Assembly: GCF_000949455.1 (NCBI RefSeq)
Contig: NZ_JXXK01000006.1
Span: 88,041-152,040 of the forward strand
Length of the DNA: 64,000 nucleotides
Direction of reading: 5' to 3'
Source: Ruthenibacterium lactatiformans
GTDB taxonomy: Bacteria; Bacillota; Clostridia; Oscillospirales; Ruminococcaceae
Numbering within the stretch: the stretch's first letter is position 1; each line of letters opens with the position of its first letter. Below the pieces are notes generated by a model. That model was not told where the DNA came from. It was given only the letters and a program-made list of their open reading frames with translations, and ran no database searches. The translations under genes and the position numbers were made by a program. This document shows, piece by piece, positions 34,190 to 42,493 of the stretch.

Positions 34190-35515
34190 TTATGCATTTT
34201 CATTGATCATTGCAATGGAGTCCTCGGCAGCCGCCTTTGCATCCGTGAGGCTTCCATCCCAAAGCCCGAACATGGAATCGGCACAGCCTGTCTCCCACAT
34301 CATGTCGCAGCGGAACGGGACCGCCTGGTTCACGCAATTGTTCACGATCTCGTTGCATACGCTCAACAACCACGGCGACTCCGGATCATTTGCAATTTCG
34401 TCCATCGCGTCATTGTTCATAACAGGGCGTCCCATCTCGCGGCAGAACGTCTTCATCTGCTCGGTATCGGTGATGTACATCAGGAACCCGGCCGCCGCAT
34501 CGTTGCGTCCCTGGTCTTTGCTGTCTACAACGCCCAGCCATTCGTTGCCGTAGGAAGCACTGTACGGGCCTCCTGCCACCTGAGAAGGCATCGGGATAGC
34601 GTCGTATTTGAAATTGCTGTTTTCCTGTGCGGCAGCTTCCAGGTTGGGGTTCAGGAACGGGCCGTGCACAGTAAAGGCCAGCTTATCAGACGTAAACGCA
34701 TCCGTGGCTGCCTGGTCCAGGAACGTATAAGCCGCAGAGTACTGTCCAACTTCCTTCAGCAGCTCGTATCCGGGCTCCAACGCCTCAGCCGTGATCGTCG
34801 TTTCTCCATTCTCCCAACCGACCTTCAGGTCCGGGTTGCCGCATACAAACGCGCTCGTTACCCAATCGCTGGCCGTCAGGTTAGGCAAAACATCATAACC
34901 ATTTTCCTGCACGGCCGCAAACTGTTCCAGCAATTCATCCAGTGTTTTAGGACGCTTGGACGTATCAACGCCGCAGGCCTCCAAAACAGTCAGATTGCGG
35001 TATAAAAGCTGACAGTTTGCAGTGAACGGCAGCCCCCAACAGGTTCCTTCCGGATTCGTCATCAAATCCTTCATGGCGTCGGCATTCAGGGCGTTTTTGT
35101 ATTCTTCGGGCGCCGCGTCGTAATAAGGCTGAAGGTTCAGAATATTCGCGCTCTCCACAATGCGCTTGCCGTTTAGGAACTGGATGGCAAACATGTCCGG
35201 CAGAGAGCCTCCCGCCATAAACCCGGATACGATCTCTGTGTCCGGTTTTCCAACAAAGGTGATGCTTTTCACCTCCGGATGCTGGGCAATGTATTCATCC
35301 GCCCATGTGTTGAATATCTCTGCCGCTGTACCTACAGTCCAGTCCTGGAACAGCCACATGGTCAGCTCATACCCTTCACCGCTCCCCTGGCTGCCGGCCG
35401 GTTCTGCCGGTGTACTGGAACCTGCACCGGACGTACCTCCACCGCCGCAGGCGGCAAGGCCTGCCGCCATGACCAGCACGAGCACAAGACTTAAAATCCG
35501 TTTCATCTTTTTCAT
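34190..35515 (-). CDS. extracellular sugar-binding lipoprotein (CUT1 SBP)
   Basis: 441-residue binding lipoprotein; signal peptide with lipobox LAAC and a GGGGTSGAGSS linker, then a family 1 SBP fold (EYIAQHPEVKSITFV...; aromatic-rich ligand cleft). It is the first gene of the module B import/catabolic unit. MKKMKR at 35515 is chosen because GAGGTG is 6 bases upstream. Its promoter carries the box shared with the flavoprotein gene, so it should be under the MalT-type regulator encoded next to it. Confidence 0.9.
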   Translation of the reverse strand: MKKMKRILSLVLVLVMAAGLAACGGGGTSGAGSSTPAEPAGSQGSGEGYELTMWLFQDWTVGTAAEIFNTWADEYIAQHPEVKSITFVGKPDTEIVSGFMAGGSLPDMFAIQFLNGKRIVESANILNLQPYYDAAPEEYKNALNADAMKDLMTNPEGTCWGLPFTANCQLLYRNLTVLEACGVDTSKRPKTLDELLEQFAAVQENGYDVLPNLTASDWVTSAFVCGNPDLKVGWENGETTITAEALEPGYELLKEVGQYSAAYTFLDQAATDAFTSDKLAFTVHGPFLNPNLEAAAQENSNFKYDAIPMPSQVAGGPYSASYGNEWLGVVDSKDQGRNDAAAGFLMYITDTEQMKTFCREMGRPVMNNDAMDEIANDPESPWLLSVCNEIVNNCVNQAVPFRCDMMWETGCADSMFGLWDGSLTDAKAAAEDSIAMINENA

Positions 35516-35666
35516 CCTTTTCACCTCATTTTTATTTTCTATTGCATACGCAATAAAATCCAATGCTGCACCGTTTTCTGTTCCACAAGGCTGTTCTTAT
35601 GGATATTTTATATATTTTTCTTTCTGATACTGCACAAAAAAAGTACATTTTGCTTTCACTGCTTCT

Positions 35667-35711
35667 ATTATAGCCGTTCGGGCCTTTCAGCGGCACTATC
35701 ATTAATAATAG
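35667..35711 (-). promoter_or_regulatory. activator-dependent promoter with shared 17-bp box (module B importer)
   Basis: On the minus strand CTATTATTAATGATAGT (35695-35711) is followed after exactly 22 bp by TATAAT (35667-35672). The -35 position does not resemble TTGACA. The same box, 15/17 identical and with the same spacing, precedes the flavoprotein gene. The 353-bp gap 35516-35868 also holds a long AT-rich leader and a terminator; no gene is seen in it. Confidence 0.65.
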
Positions 35712-35790
35712 TATTGCCGGGGCATTTCCCCTCATTGTTTTTTCACTCCCCCCCTTATTGATAGGGCGGTCTTTTTTCTGCGCGCAAAAT

Positions 35791-35823
35791 AAGAGCGCTG
35801 TGAATGGGGTTCACAGCGCTCTT
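35791..35823. terminator. terminator of the LuxR/MalT-type regulator gene
   Basis: Perfect 14-bp stem (AAGAGCGCTGTGAA and its complement) with a 5-base loop, followed by TTATTTT on the minus strand, 45 bp after the regulator's stop. Confidence 0.75.
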
Positions 35824-35868
35824 GTGCATATGGGGAGCCAAATTGATCTGCGCGCAACAGCATAAAAC

Positions 35869-38346
35869 TTACAGCAGCTTCAGCTCCTGCGCCTTTTTTA
35901 TCGCCAGAACTTTGTTGTTCACTTCCAGTTTTTGATAAATGTTTTTAATATGATAGCGCACCGTTGTCACTGAAATAAACAGCCTTTCGCCGATCTCTTC
36001 ATGCTTGCAGCCCCGTTCCAGCAGGCCGAGGATCTCTTTTTCCCTTGCAGTAAGCACAACTTTGCTGAAGTTCAGGCGTTCCACACGCTTTTGATATTCC
36101 TGCGCACAGAAAAGAACGCGGTTCATGTAAGCGGCTTCAAAAACATTCTGGTCTGAAATTTTTTCCAGCATGTCCAAAATATACACAGCATTTTCAGCGA
36201 ACGGCAACACGATCCCGTCCGCCTGCCCAATTTCCAATGCACGGCACAACGCGGCGCACCCGGCTTCTTCTCCATGCAGCTGTTTTTGCGCCACAGCCAT
36301 ATAAACAGCATTGTGCAGAAGCCCCAATTGATTTTGATACGGCGCAAACTCGCGCAGCGCCATCTCGCACACCGCTTCAAGCCGGATCGCATCGCCGCTC
36401 AGCATCACAGCTTTCGCATGTACGGTATGATAAAACGGCATTCCTTGGCGCAGAAAGCTGGCTCCGCTCAAATCGCCGCTGCGTATCCATTCCGCAATCT
36501 CACCACCGCGTCCCAGGCAGGCATTCAAATATCCGTCGCACAGCGCAAACGTCGAATTGAGGACCGGGTTGTTCTCCTTCAGCACCTCTTCCCGAAGAGA
36601 TTCCATCATCTGCGGGTCCCTCTCACTGGTACTGCACAGAATCTCCAGCCGTGCCAGCGCAAATTTGGCGCAAATCATCAGACACGTCTGCTTTGCCGCC
36701 TTGGCTTTGTACATCGCTTTATATGCATGCAGCTCCACATGGTCGAAGTCCCCCGTCTCCAGAGCGTATTCCGCCAGCGCGACAGAATCGCACCCCATGC
36801 CGCAGCCATCAATGGGGGCCGTCAGGCTTTCGCTGTGCTGCGCAAGATATTCTGCTGTGTGCTGCAGTCTGCCCTTTTCTTTGTAATATCCATAGAGAAG
36901 ATGCGGAGAACCGAACGTGAATTCTTTGCGCCGCGTTACGATGCAGGAACATCCTCCCGAAAAATACTCCATTGCTTTTTCATTGCACCGTACCATCGCC
37001 TCCAGATCGTTATATACCACAAACGTACGAACTACATTCACCTCGCCCAAAAGGAACCGCTTATAGCCGTCGTTCAGTGACGAGCCCCGGATATACCGTT
37101 CCATTGTATCCAGGTCGTCCCGGCACCGTCCCGGCGCACCCGGCTCTGTGCCCATCGCGCGAATACGGATATACTGCAAATATGCAATTGGGTATTTAAG
37201 ACACTGCTCCTGTGTAAGCGTATCAAAAACATGAAAAAGCTGCCGAAATTGTGTAAACTGAATGTCCGGCGTATTCTCACGGTTGAATTCCGCCAGAATC
37301 ATCTCTATCTCGCCGGCCTGATACAGATATTCAAAAGCTCTTCCATACTGCCGCTCGCGCAAATACCATTCTCCGGCCCGTTTGTACAAAGGCTGAAAAT
37401 CAATATTCAGGAATTTGGCCCGCAGCATAAAAAATTCCTGCAGCAGATTTCGTATCTTATAGCTTTTATCAAACTCATTGTATACAACAAAGGTATTTTG
37501 CTTGATCAGCGTCTGCAGCACATATCCCGCCTCCGGGTCATCCAGCACATAAAGCGCCATCGAGATCGTAAAGGTCTCCAAAAAGGACAGCCTGCAGAGC
37601 GTCTCACGCGCCTTTCCACTGAGCGTATTGTACAGATTCTGTTCAATGATGTCATTTATCGTGTCGCTTTTTCCCACCGGCAGGCCGCGCTGCACGCCCT
37701 TCAGCAGCACATACACCATGGATACCCAGCCTTCTGTGTAGCTGTATATTTTTTCCACATCATCTTCAGACAGCATACAGCCGGCCATATTGAAATACCG
37801 TTGAATCTCCTCTCCGGTAAATTTCAGGGATTTTTCCGTCAAAGTAAAGCACAGCTGTTTCTGGTACAGGCCCGCCGCATCCAATTTTGACAAATCACGT
37901 GTGATCAGCACAATATGCATATTCTTGATATGCTCCTGCACTACGAGCTTGATCAGCGCAAACACTCCCGGGTCATTGATCACTTGAAAATCATCCAGCA
38001 CCAATACCGCCGGGCGTTTATATTCATAGTCGATCAGCAGATCCACCAGATTGGCACGCTTGAGTTCATCATAGGGATAACCCATTTTTTTCAGCGTATG
38101 GCGCAAATCGCTCCCCTGAATATTCTCTACCAGATGGTTCCACAGATATTCCACCGACCCGCCGCTTCCTGCCAGGGAGACCCACACAAGATCCGCCGTT
38201 CCGGCATACTGGTTCAAAAACTGGCTGACTGCCGTTGTCTTTCCATATCCAATGGGCGCATGCACGATAGACAGCGGATACAAAAAAATGTTTTCCAGCT
38301 TCTGGTTGATCCGCCTGCGATTGAGCAGTTTTGTTTTCGTCTGCAA
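35869..38346 (-). CDS. MalT-like LuxR-family ATP-dependent transcriptional activator (LAL)
   Basis: 825-residue regulator with the MalT layout. N-terminal STAND ATPase with Walker A APIGYGKTT (about 30-38) and Walker B-like VLVLDDFQVI, a TPR-like helical middle (about 340-700) that normally senses the ligand, and a C-terminal LuxR helix-turn-helix (LTAREKEILGLLERG...VTTVRYHIKNIYQKL, about 760-825). It has its own promoter and terminator. The two units on either side carry the same box at an activator-like position, making it the likely direct regulator of both. The inducer is unknown. Confidence 0.9.
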   Translation of the reverse strand: MQTKTKLLNRRRINQKLENIFLYPLSIVHAPIGYGKTTAVSQFLNQYAGTADLVWVSLAGSGGSVEYLWNHLVENIQGSDLRHTLKKMGYPYDELKRANLVDLLIDYEYKRPAVLVLDDFQVINDPGVFALIKLVVQEHIKNMHIVLITRDLSKLDAAGLYQKQLCFTLTEKSLKFTGEEIQRYFNMAGCMLSEDDVEKIYSYTEGWVSMVYVLLKGVQRGLPVGKSDTINDIIEQNLYNTLSGKARETLCRLSFLETFTISMALYVLDDPEAGYVLQTLIKQNTFVVYNEFDKSYKIRNLLQEFFMLRAKFLNIDFQPLYKRAGEWYLRERQYGRAFEYLYQAGEIEMILAEFNRENTPDIQFTQFRQLFHVFDTLTQEQCLKYPIAYLQYIRIRAMGTEPGAPGRCRDDLDTMERYIRGSSLNDGYKRFLLGEVNVVRTFVVYNDLEAMVRCNEKAMEYFSGGCSCIVTRRKEFTFGSPHLLYGYYKEKGRLQHTAEYLAQHSESLTAPIDGCGMGCDSVALAEYALETGDFDHVELHAYKAMYKAKAAKQTCLMICAKFALARLEILCSTSERDPQMMESLREEVLKENNPVLNSTFALCDGYLNACLGRGGEIAEWIRSGDLSGASFLRQGMPFYHTVHAKAVMLSGDAIRLEAVCEMALREFAPYQNQLGLLHNAVYMAVAQKQLHGEEAGCAALCRALEIGQADGIVLPFAENAVYILDMLEKISDQNVFEAAYMNRVLFCAQEYQKRVERLNFSKVVLTAREKEILGLLERGCKHEEIGERLFISVTTVRYHIKNIYQKLEVNNKVLAIKKAQELKLL

Positions 38347-38413
38347 AACAGCGCCCCCTTTGCAGCAAATTTGCTATTTTTTTATTGCAATACAGCAATT
38401 TGCATGTTAATTT

Positions 38414-38442
38414 ATTATACAGCGCGCAGCATGATTATTCAA
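38414..38442 (-). promoter_or_regulatory. promoter of the MalT-like regulator gene
   Basis: On the minus strand TTGAAT, a 17-bp spacer, then TATAAT (38414-38419), about 70 bp upstream of the start. It lacks the shared activator box, so expression is likely constitutive. Confidence 0.65.
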
Positions 38443-38471
38443 GGTTTCTGTTTTTCCAGATACCGGTATGA

Positions 38472-38517
38472 AAACAGCTGCCGGAGAAGGGCTATTTCCC
38501 TGCTCCGGCAGCTGTTT
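38472..38517. terminator. terminator downstream of the flavoprotein gene
   Basis: Perfect 15-bp stem (AAACAGCTGCCGGAG and its complement) with T/A runs on both sides, 39 bp after the flavoprotein stop. Confidence 0.8.
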
Positions 38518-38556
38518 TTGCACATCCGAACAATTTACGGTGCGCTTCATCCTCTT

Positions 38557-40182
38557 CTATCCCTGCGCTGCGTTTCGCCCCGCAATTCGTCCAAAGGTCA
38601 GTGCGATCGAATGGCTCAGCCCCGGAACGGTAAGCGGATAGTCCACAGAAAAGCGATTGCCCTGCACGTTTCCCGCAACGTACAGGCCCGGGATTGCCTT
38701 TCCTTCCTCATCGTAACAGCGCGCTTCCTCATCACTTTCCAGGCCCCCCATTACTGCGATCATCGTGGCAGGAACGAACTTGGCGGCATAAAAAGGACCT
38801 TTTTCCACCGGGAACAACCGCATGGCCCGCTTGCCGTAATCCCTGTCGTTTCCCTCTGCGCACATGATGTTGTAGCGTTCCAGCGACACGAGCGTCTGCT
38901 CCATGGGAAGGCCTGTTTTTTCTACAAGCTCTTCCAGTGTATCCGCCCGCAGCAGCTTGCCGCTCGCCACCGCCTTTTCCACAAGTGCAGGCGAAATATA
39001 ATTGTCTATCGTAGAGAGCTTGCTGTACAGCGTACCATCCTCCAATTCCTCATCGGTCACGAAAAAACAGACTGAGCCATGGTTCGGGTGCACCCGCCGC
39101 ACCTGCTCCGGCCAGTTGCTGTCCACAAATTGCCAAGCTGTTTTGTCCGGCAGATTCTCGATCTGGCTCCCGATCTGCTGCCCCGGAGCATCCTCATTCA
39201 CAAAACGCAGCCCCCGCGTGTTCAGCAGCACAAACCCGGACGCCCCGAAAACGCTTCCCATATGGTGGGCGCAGGGGGCGTGTGGGCTGTCCTGTAACTT
39301 GGCACCGATCCACATGCCCATCCGGTGCCCGTCGCCCGTGTTGCTCGGGCTATGGTTTTTATCTCTCCCAAGCCATAATTGCGGAGTATCGGCCATGCCG
39401 GGGCAAAAACGGCGAAGCATCTCCGCGTTGCTCATATAGTCCCCTGTGGAAAGCACCACCCCTTTTCTGGCCAGCGCTTTTATGTATCTGTCTTGCCCGA
39501 CCTGGGCCACCGCGCCCTGCACGCGCCCGTCTTTCTCCCGCAGCAGTTTCACAACCGGCGCCGAAAACAGGCATTGCGCCAGCCCAGTCTGCATCAGCAT
39601 TTGCACGTTCCCCTGGAATACCGGGATATGCGTCGGCCGAACCCAGGCGGTCGTTTGATAGCACTTAAAGCGTTCCGTACCGTTCTCAAAGCTCTCCGGT
39701 GCTGGACAGCGCCTCGGCTGTATCCAGCACTTTGTTCCTTCCGGCGGGACCTCCGCCGTCGTTTTCAATACCGGGATGTCGGGATAGCCTTCCAGATACC
39801 AATCAAACGCCTCGCCGGCCTCCTCTGCCCAACGGCGCAGGATGTTCTGGCTCACCTTATATGCCATATCCCGCATCAGGTCGTTGACGATCTGGACCTT
39901 ATCCACGTCGCGGCGACCCCAAACATCCGCCACACGGCTGTCCATTACGGCAAAATCACCCGAACGCGCCTGTGGAGCCTCACATTTTTCCAGCAGGAGC
40001 ACCGTGCTGCCCAACTCCGCTGCGGCGCGCGCTGCAGCCACTCCCGCCAGCCCTGCACCGACTACGACTACATCCGCTTCCATTGTTTTTTCGATCCGGC
40101 TTTCTTCAATTTCCGGAGGCTTGCCCAGCCAGGTTTCACCCTCATAAAGTGATTTCTTCATCATCAACTGCTCTGTATCCAC
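38557..40182 (-). CDS. FAD-dependent oxidoreductase of the fumarate reductase flavoprotein family
   Basis: 541-residue flavoprotein. The FAD-binding GAGLAGVAAARAAAELG loop starts near residue 42; VVLSTGDYMSN and the C-terminal GLYVAGNVQGNRF...GLSHSIALTFGRIAG are typical of the FAD_binding_2 fold used by fumarate, urocanate and enone reductases. There is no heme or FMN-binding domain and no signal peptide. It starts with GTG, with AGGAGG 13 bases upstream. It is the last cargo gene before attR and shares its promoter box with the module B importer, so it may act on the imported compound. The substrate is not recognisable. Confidence 0.83.
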   Translation of the reverse strand: MDTEQLMMKKSLYEGETWLGKPPEIEESRIEKTMEADVVVVGAGLAGVAAARAAAELGSTVLLLEKCEAPQARSGDFAVMDSRVADVWGRRDVDKVQIVNDLMRDMAYKVSQNILRRWAEEAGEAFDWYLEGYPDIPVLKTTAEVPPEGTKCWIQPRRCPAPESFENGTERFKCYQTTAWVRPTHIPVFQGNVQMLMQTGLAQCLFSAPVVKLLREKDGRVQGAVAQVGQDRYIKALARKGVVLSTGDYMSNAEMLRRFCPGMADTPQLWLGRDKNHSPSNTGDGHRMGMWIGAKLQDSPHAPCAHHMGSVFGASGFVLLNTRGLRFVNEDAPGQQIGSQIENLPDKTAWQFVDSNWPEQVRRVHPNHGSVCFFVTDEELEDGTLYSKLSTIDNYISPALVEKAVASGKLLRADTLEELVEKTGLPMEQTLVSLERYNIMCAEGNDRDYGKRAMRLFPVEKGPFYAAKFVPATMIAVMGGLESDEEARCYDEEGKAIPGLYVAGNVQGNRFSVDYPLTVPGLSHSIALTFGRIAGRNAAQG

Positions 40183-40242
40183 AACAGGGCACTATCCTCC
40201 TTTTTATATTTAGCCGGAAGTGTTCAATCTGGCTTTACGCCT

Positions 40243-40287
40243 ATTATAACGGAAACGTCCCTTTCTGGATACTATCATTGCTAATAG
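40243..40287 (-). promoter_or_regulatory. activator-dependent promoter with shared 17-bp box (flavoprotein gene)
   Basis: On the minus strand CTATTAGCAATGATAGT (40271-40287), exactly 22 bp, then TATAAT (40243-40248). It matches the importer promoter box at 35695-35711 in 15 of 17 positions with identical spacing; the -35 is again poor. Confidence 0.65.
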
Positions 40288-40413
40288 GTTTCTGTTCTTT
40301 TCGTACCTCTCATTTCAAAAAAGGCTGCGCCGCATTAAGCGCCTCCATGCAAGCAGCACCACACCAGCGGATAAAATTCTTTGAACTGCCCCATTCAGTT
40401 GCTCGGTAATTTT

Positions 40414-40437
40414 GTGGGTTTGGTTGGTCCCACCTGG
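40414..40437. other. attR: right attachment site of the island
   Basis: Element arm GTGGGTTTGGTTG (40414-40426) followed after one base by the core TCCCACCTGG (40428-40437), then chromosomal SleC-like coding sequence. The arm is the inverted counterpart (12/13) of the one beside attL, and AATT precedes GTGGG in both arms. Confidence 0.8.
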
Positions 40438-42489
40438 CCGGAGCAGGCCCTGCGGGCCAACATCCACGCTCAGATCAGCCTGGCGCTGAACCGCGTATAT
40501 ACTGAATGGTACCGCAGCAAAGGCTACAATTTTCAAATCACCAGCTCCACCAGCTACGACCAGTACTACGTCCATGGCCGCAACATCTTCGAGGTGATGA
40601 GCCGCATTACCGACGACATCTTCAACACCTACGTACGCCGCATCGGTACCATCGACCCCTATTACACCGAGTACTGCGACGGCAAAACCGTATCCTGCCC
40701 CGGCATGAAGCAATGGGGCACCGTCACGCTGGCCAATCAGGGACGCAACGCGCTGTCCATCCTGCAATATTACTACGGCAACAACATTGAGATCGTACGC
40801 ACCAACAACATTCAGGCCATTCCCGAAAGCTATCCCGGCACACCGCTGCGCCTGGGCAGCACAGGAAATGCCGTGCGCACCATTCAGCGCCAGCTCAACC
40901 GCATCGCCCGCAACTACCCCTTCTTCGGCACTCTCGAGGTGGACGGCGTGTTTGGCGCCTCTACCGAGGCTGTGGTAAAAAAATTTCAAAAGCAGTTCAG
41001 CCTTGCCCAAGACGGGGTTGTCGGCCGGGATACCTGGTACAAGATCAGCTATATTTACGTAGCGGTCAAAAAGCTTGCGGAGCTTTCCAGCGAAGGCGAG
41101 GCCGCCACCGGCAACCTTGTAGCCGGCCAATGGCCCGGCACCCTGCTGCGTGTGGGCAGCCGCGGCGACGATGTGGAACAGATCCAGTTCTGGCTCAACG
41201 CCGTGGCCGAATTTGTGGACACCATTCCCACCGTCACGGTGGACGGCATCTTCGGCCAGGCCACGGACCGGGCCGTGCGCGCCTTCCAGCAGCATTTCGG
41301 CCTGACGGTGGACGGCATCGTGGGACAGGCGACCTGGAACAGCATCTACAACGAATACAGCTCTATCCAGACAGATATCGCCCCGCCCAACGTCGATACT
41401 CCGGGCCAGTTCCCCGGCACCACGCTCGCTGTAGGCAGCCGCGGCAACGACGTCAAGCAAATGCAGTTTTATCTGCGCATCATCTCCAACTCCAACAGCG
41501 CCATCCCGGCCATCACGGCGGACGGCATCTTCGGCTCCGCCACCGAGCGTGCTGTGCGCGCTTTCCAGCAATTCTACGGGCTTACCGTGGACGGTCTGGT
41601 GGGCAAGCTGACCTGGAACAAGATCTACGAGGTGTACACAGGCATCATCAACGGCCTGCTGGCGCCCACCGAACGCCCGGGCACTTACCCCGGTGCGCCT
41701 CTGCGCATCGGCTCTACGGGACGGGCGGTCAAGGAAGTGCAGTATTACCTGTACCTGATGAGCGCCTACTACACGGAAATTCCCGTCATCGCCTTTGACG
41801 GCATTTACGGCACCGCAACGGCAGAAGCCGTGCGGGCCTATCAGCGCCTGTTCGGCCTGGCGGTGGACGGCGTCGTCGGCCCCGCCACCTGGAACAGCAT
41901 TTACAACCAGTTCTCCACGCTGCGCAACGTGGACGGCCCGGTGAACCGCTTCCGTGTGTTTGCATACCCGGGCTATGACCTTCAGGAGGGCATGAGCGGC
42001 AGTATGGTGCAGTTCGTTCAGTTCATGCTGGCTTACATCGGCTCGTTCTACGACACCATCTCCCCCATCACCGTGCTTGACGGCGAATTTGGCCCCGAAA
42101 CCAAGGACGCTGTGGAGAGCTTCCAGCGGGAGTTCGCCTTCGCCATCACGGGCATTGTGGATGAACCCACCTGGGCGGCGCTCGTCATCACTTACCTGAG
42201 CCTTGCCTCCGACGAAGGCGAAAACGATCTGCCGGAGGGTGAATACCCTGGCTTCGTGCTGGCAATCGGCAGCGCCGGGCCAAGCGTCCGCCGCCTGCAG
42301 CGCTACATGAACGGCATCGCCTCCCGCTTCTGCGTGGCCTGGTTCGTGCCCGAAAGCGGTATTTTCGACGAGATTACGCTCAATGCCGTGAAGGAATTCC
42401 AGGAGGGCTTCGGCCTGCCTGTGACGGGCCTTGTGGACCGCGCCACCTGGGACGCCATTTACAATTACTACATCATGGAGGAGGAATAG
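40429..42489 (+). CDS. C-terminal part of the split SleC-like protein: SpoIID-like domain and six peptidoglycan-binding repeats
   Basis: Coding sequence resumes at PTWPEQALRANI with no credible start codon of its own. It encodes a SpoIID/LytB-like domain (CDGKTVSCPGMKQWG...LSILQYYYG) followed by six PG_binding_1 repeats, each with YPG or WPG, an LRxGSxG turn, DGIFGxxT and TWNxIY. SleC proteins are germination enzymes that attack the spore cortex; the SpoIID region resembles lytic-transglycosylase-type domains. Joined to 7707-8459 it would give 934 residues in one frame. While the island is in place it is probably not translated from the native start. The peptidase gene follows after 4 bp. Confidence 0.88.
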   Translation, partial: PTWPEQALRANIHAQISLALNRVYTEWYRSKGYNFQITSSTSYDQYYVHGRNIFEVMSRITDDIFNTYVRRIGTIDPYYTEYCDGKTVSCPGMKQWGTVTLANQGRNALSILQYYYGNNIEIVRTNNIQAIPESYPGTPLRLGSTGNAVRTIQRQLNRIARNYPFFGTLEVDGVFGASTEAVVKKFQKQFSLAQDGVVGRDTWYKISYIYVAVKKLAELSSEGEAATGNLVAGQWPGTLLRVGSRGDDVEQIQFWLNAVAEFVDTIPTVTVDGIFGQATDRAVRAFQQHFGLTVDGIVGQATWNSIYNEYSSIQTDIAPPNVDTPGQFPGTTLAVGSRGNDVKQMQFYLRIISNSNSAIPAITADGIFGSATERAVRAFQQFYGLTVDGLVGKLTWNKIYEVYTGIINGLLAPTERPGTYPGAPLRIGSTGRAVKEVQYYLYLMSAYYTEIPVIAFDGIYGTATAEAVRAYQRLFGLAVDGVVGPATWNSIYNQFSTLRNVDGPVNRFRVFAYPGYDLQEGMSGSMVQFVQFMLAYIGSFYDTISPITVLDGEFGPETKDAVESFQREFAFAITGIVDEPTWAALVITYLSLASDEGENDLPEGEYPGFVLAIGSAGPSVRRLQRYMNGIASRFCVAWFVPESGIFDEITLNAVKEFQEGFGLPVTGLVDRATWDAIYNYYIMEEE

Positions 42490-42493
42490 GGCC

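Larger units (their letters stand above)
8450..40437. mobile_element. 31,978-bp serine-recombinase integrative island carrying host-glycan utilisation genes
   Basis: Bounded by two identical 10-bp cores (TCCCACCTGG at 8450-8459 and 40428-40437) that split one spore gene; removing the sequence between them rejoins the gene in frame. The left end carries an intact large serine recombinase (8508-10094) and a small companion ORF. Everything else is cargo: sialidase, GH110, GH-A-like, GH123-like and GH29 enzymes, two sugar ABC importers, a YesMN pair, a MalT/LuxR regulator and catabolic enzymes. No relaxase, type IV secretion, phage structural or replication gene was seen, so it is an integrative island that probably needs a helper to move between cells. 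Confidence 0.88.

Noticed and set aside
40381..40428. TTG at 40381 as a genuine start of the right-hand peptidoglycan-binding gene
   Set aside because: No ribosome site, and the first 16 codons lie in the element's attP arm, so translation from there would be accidental.
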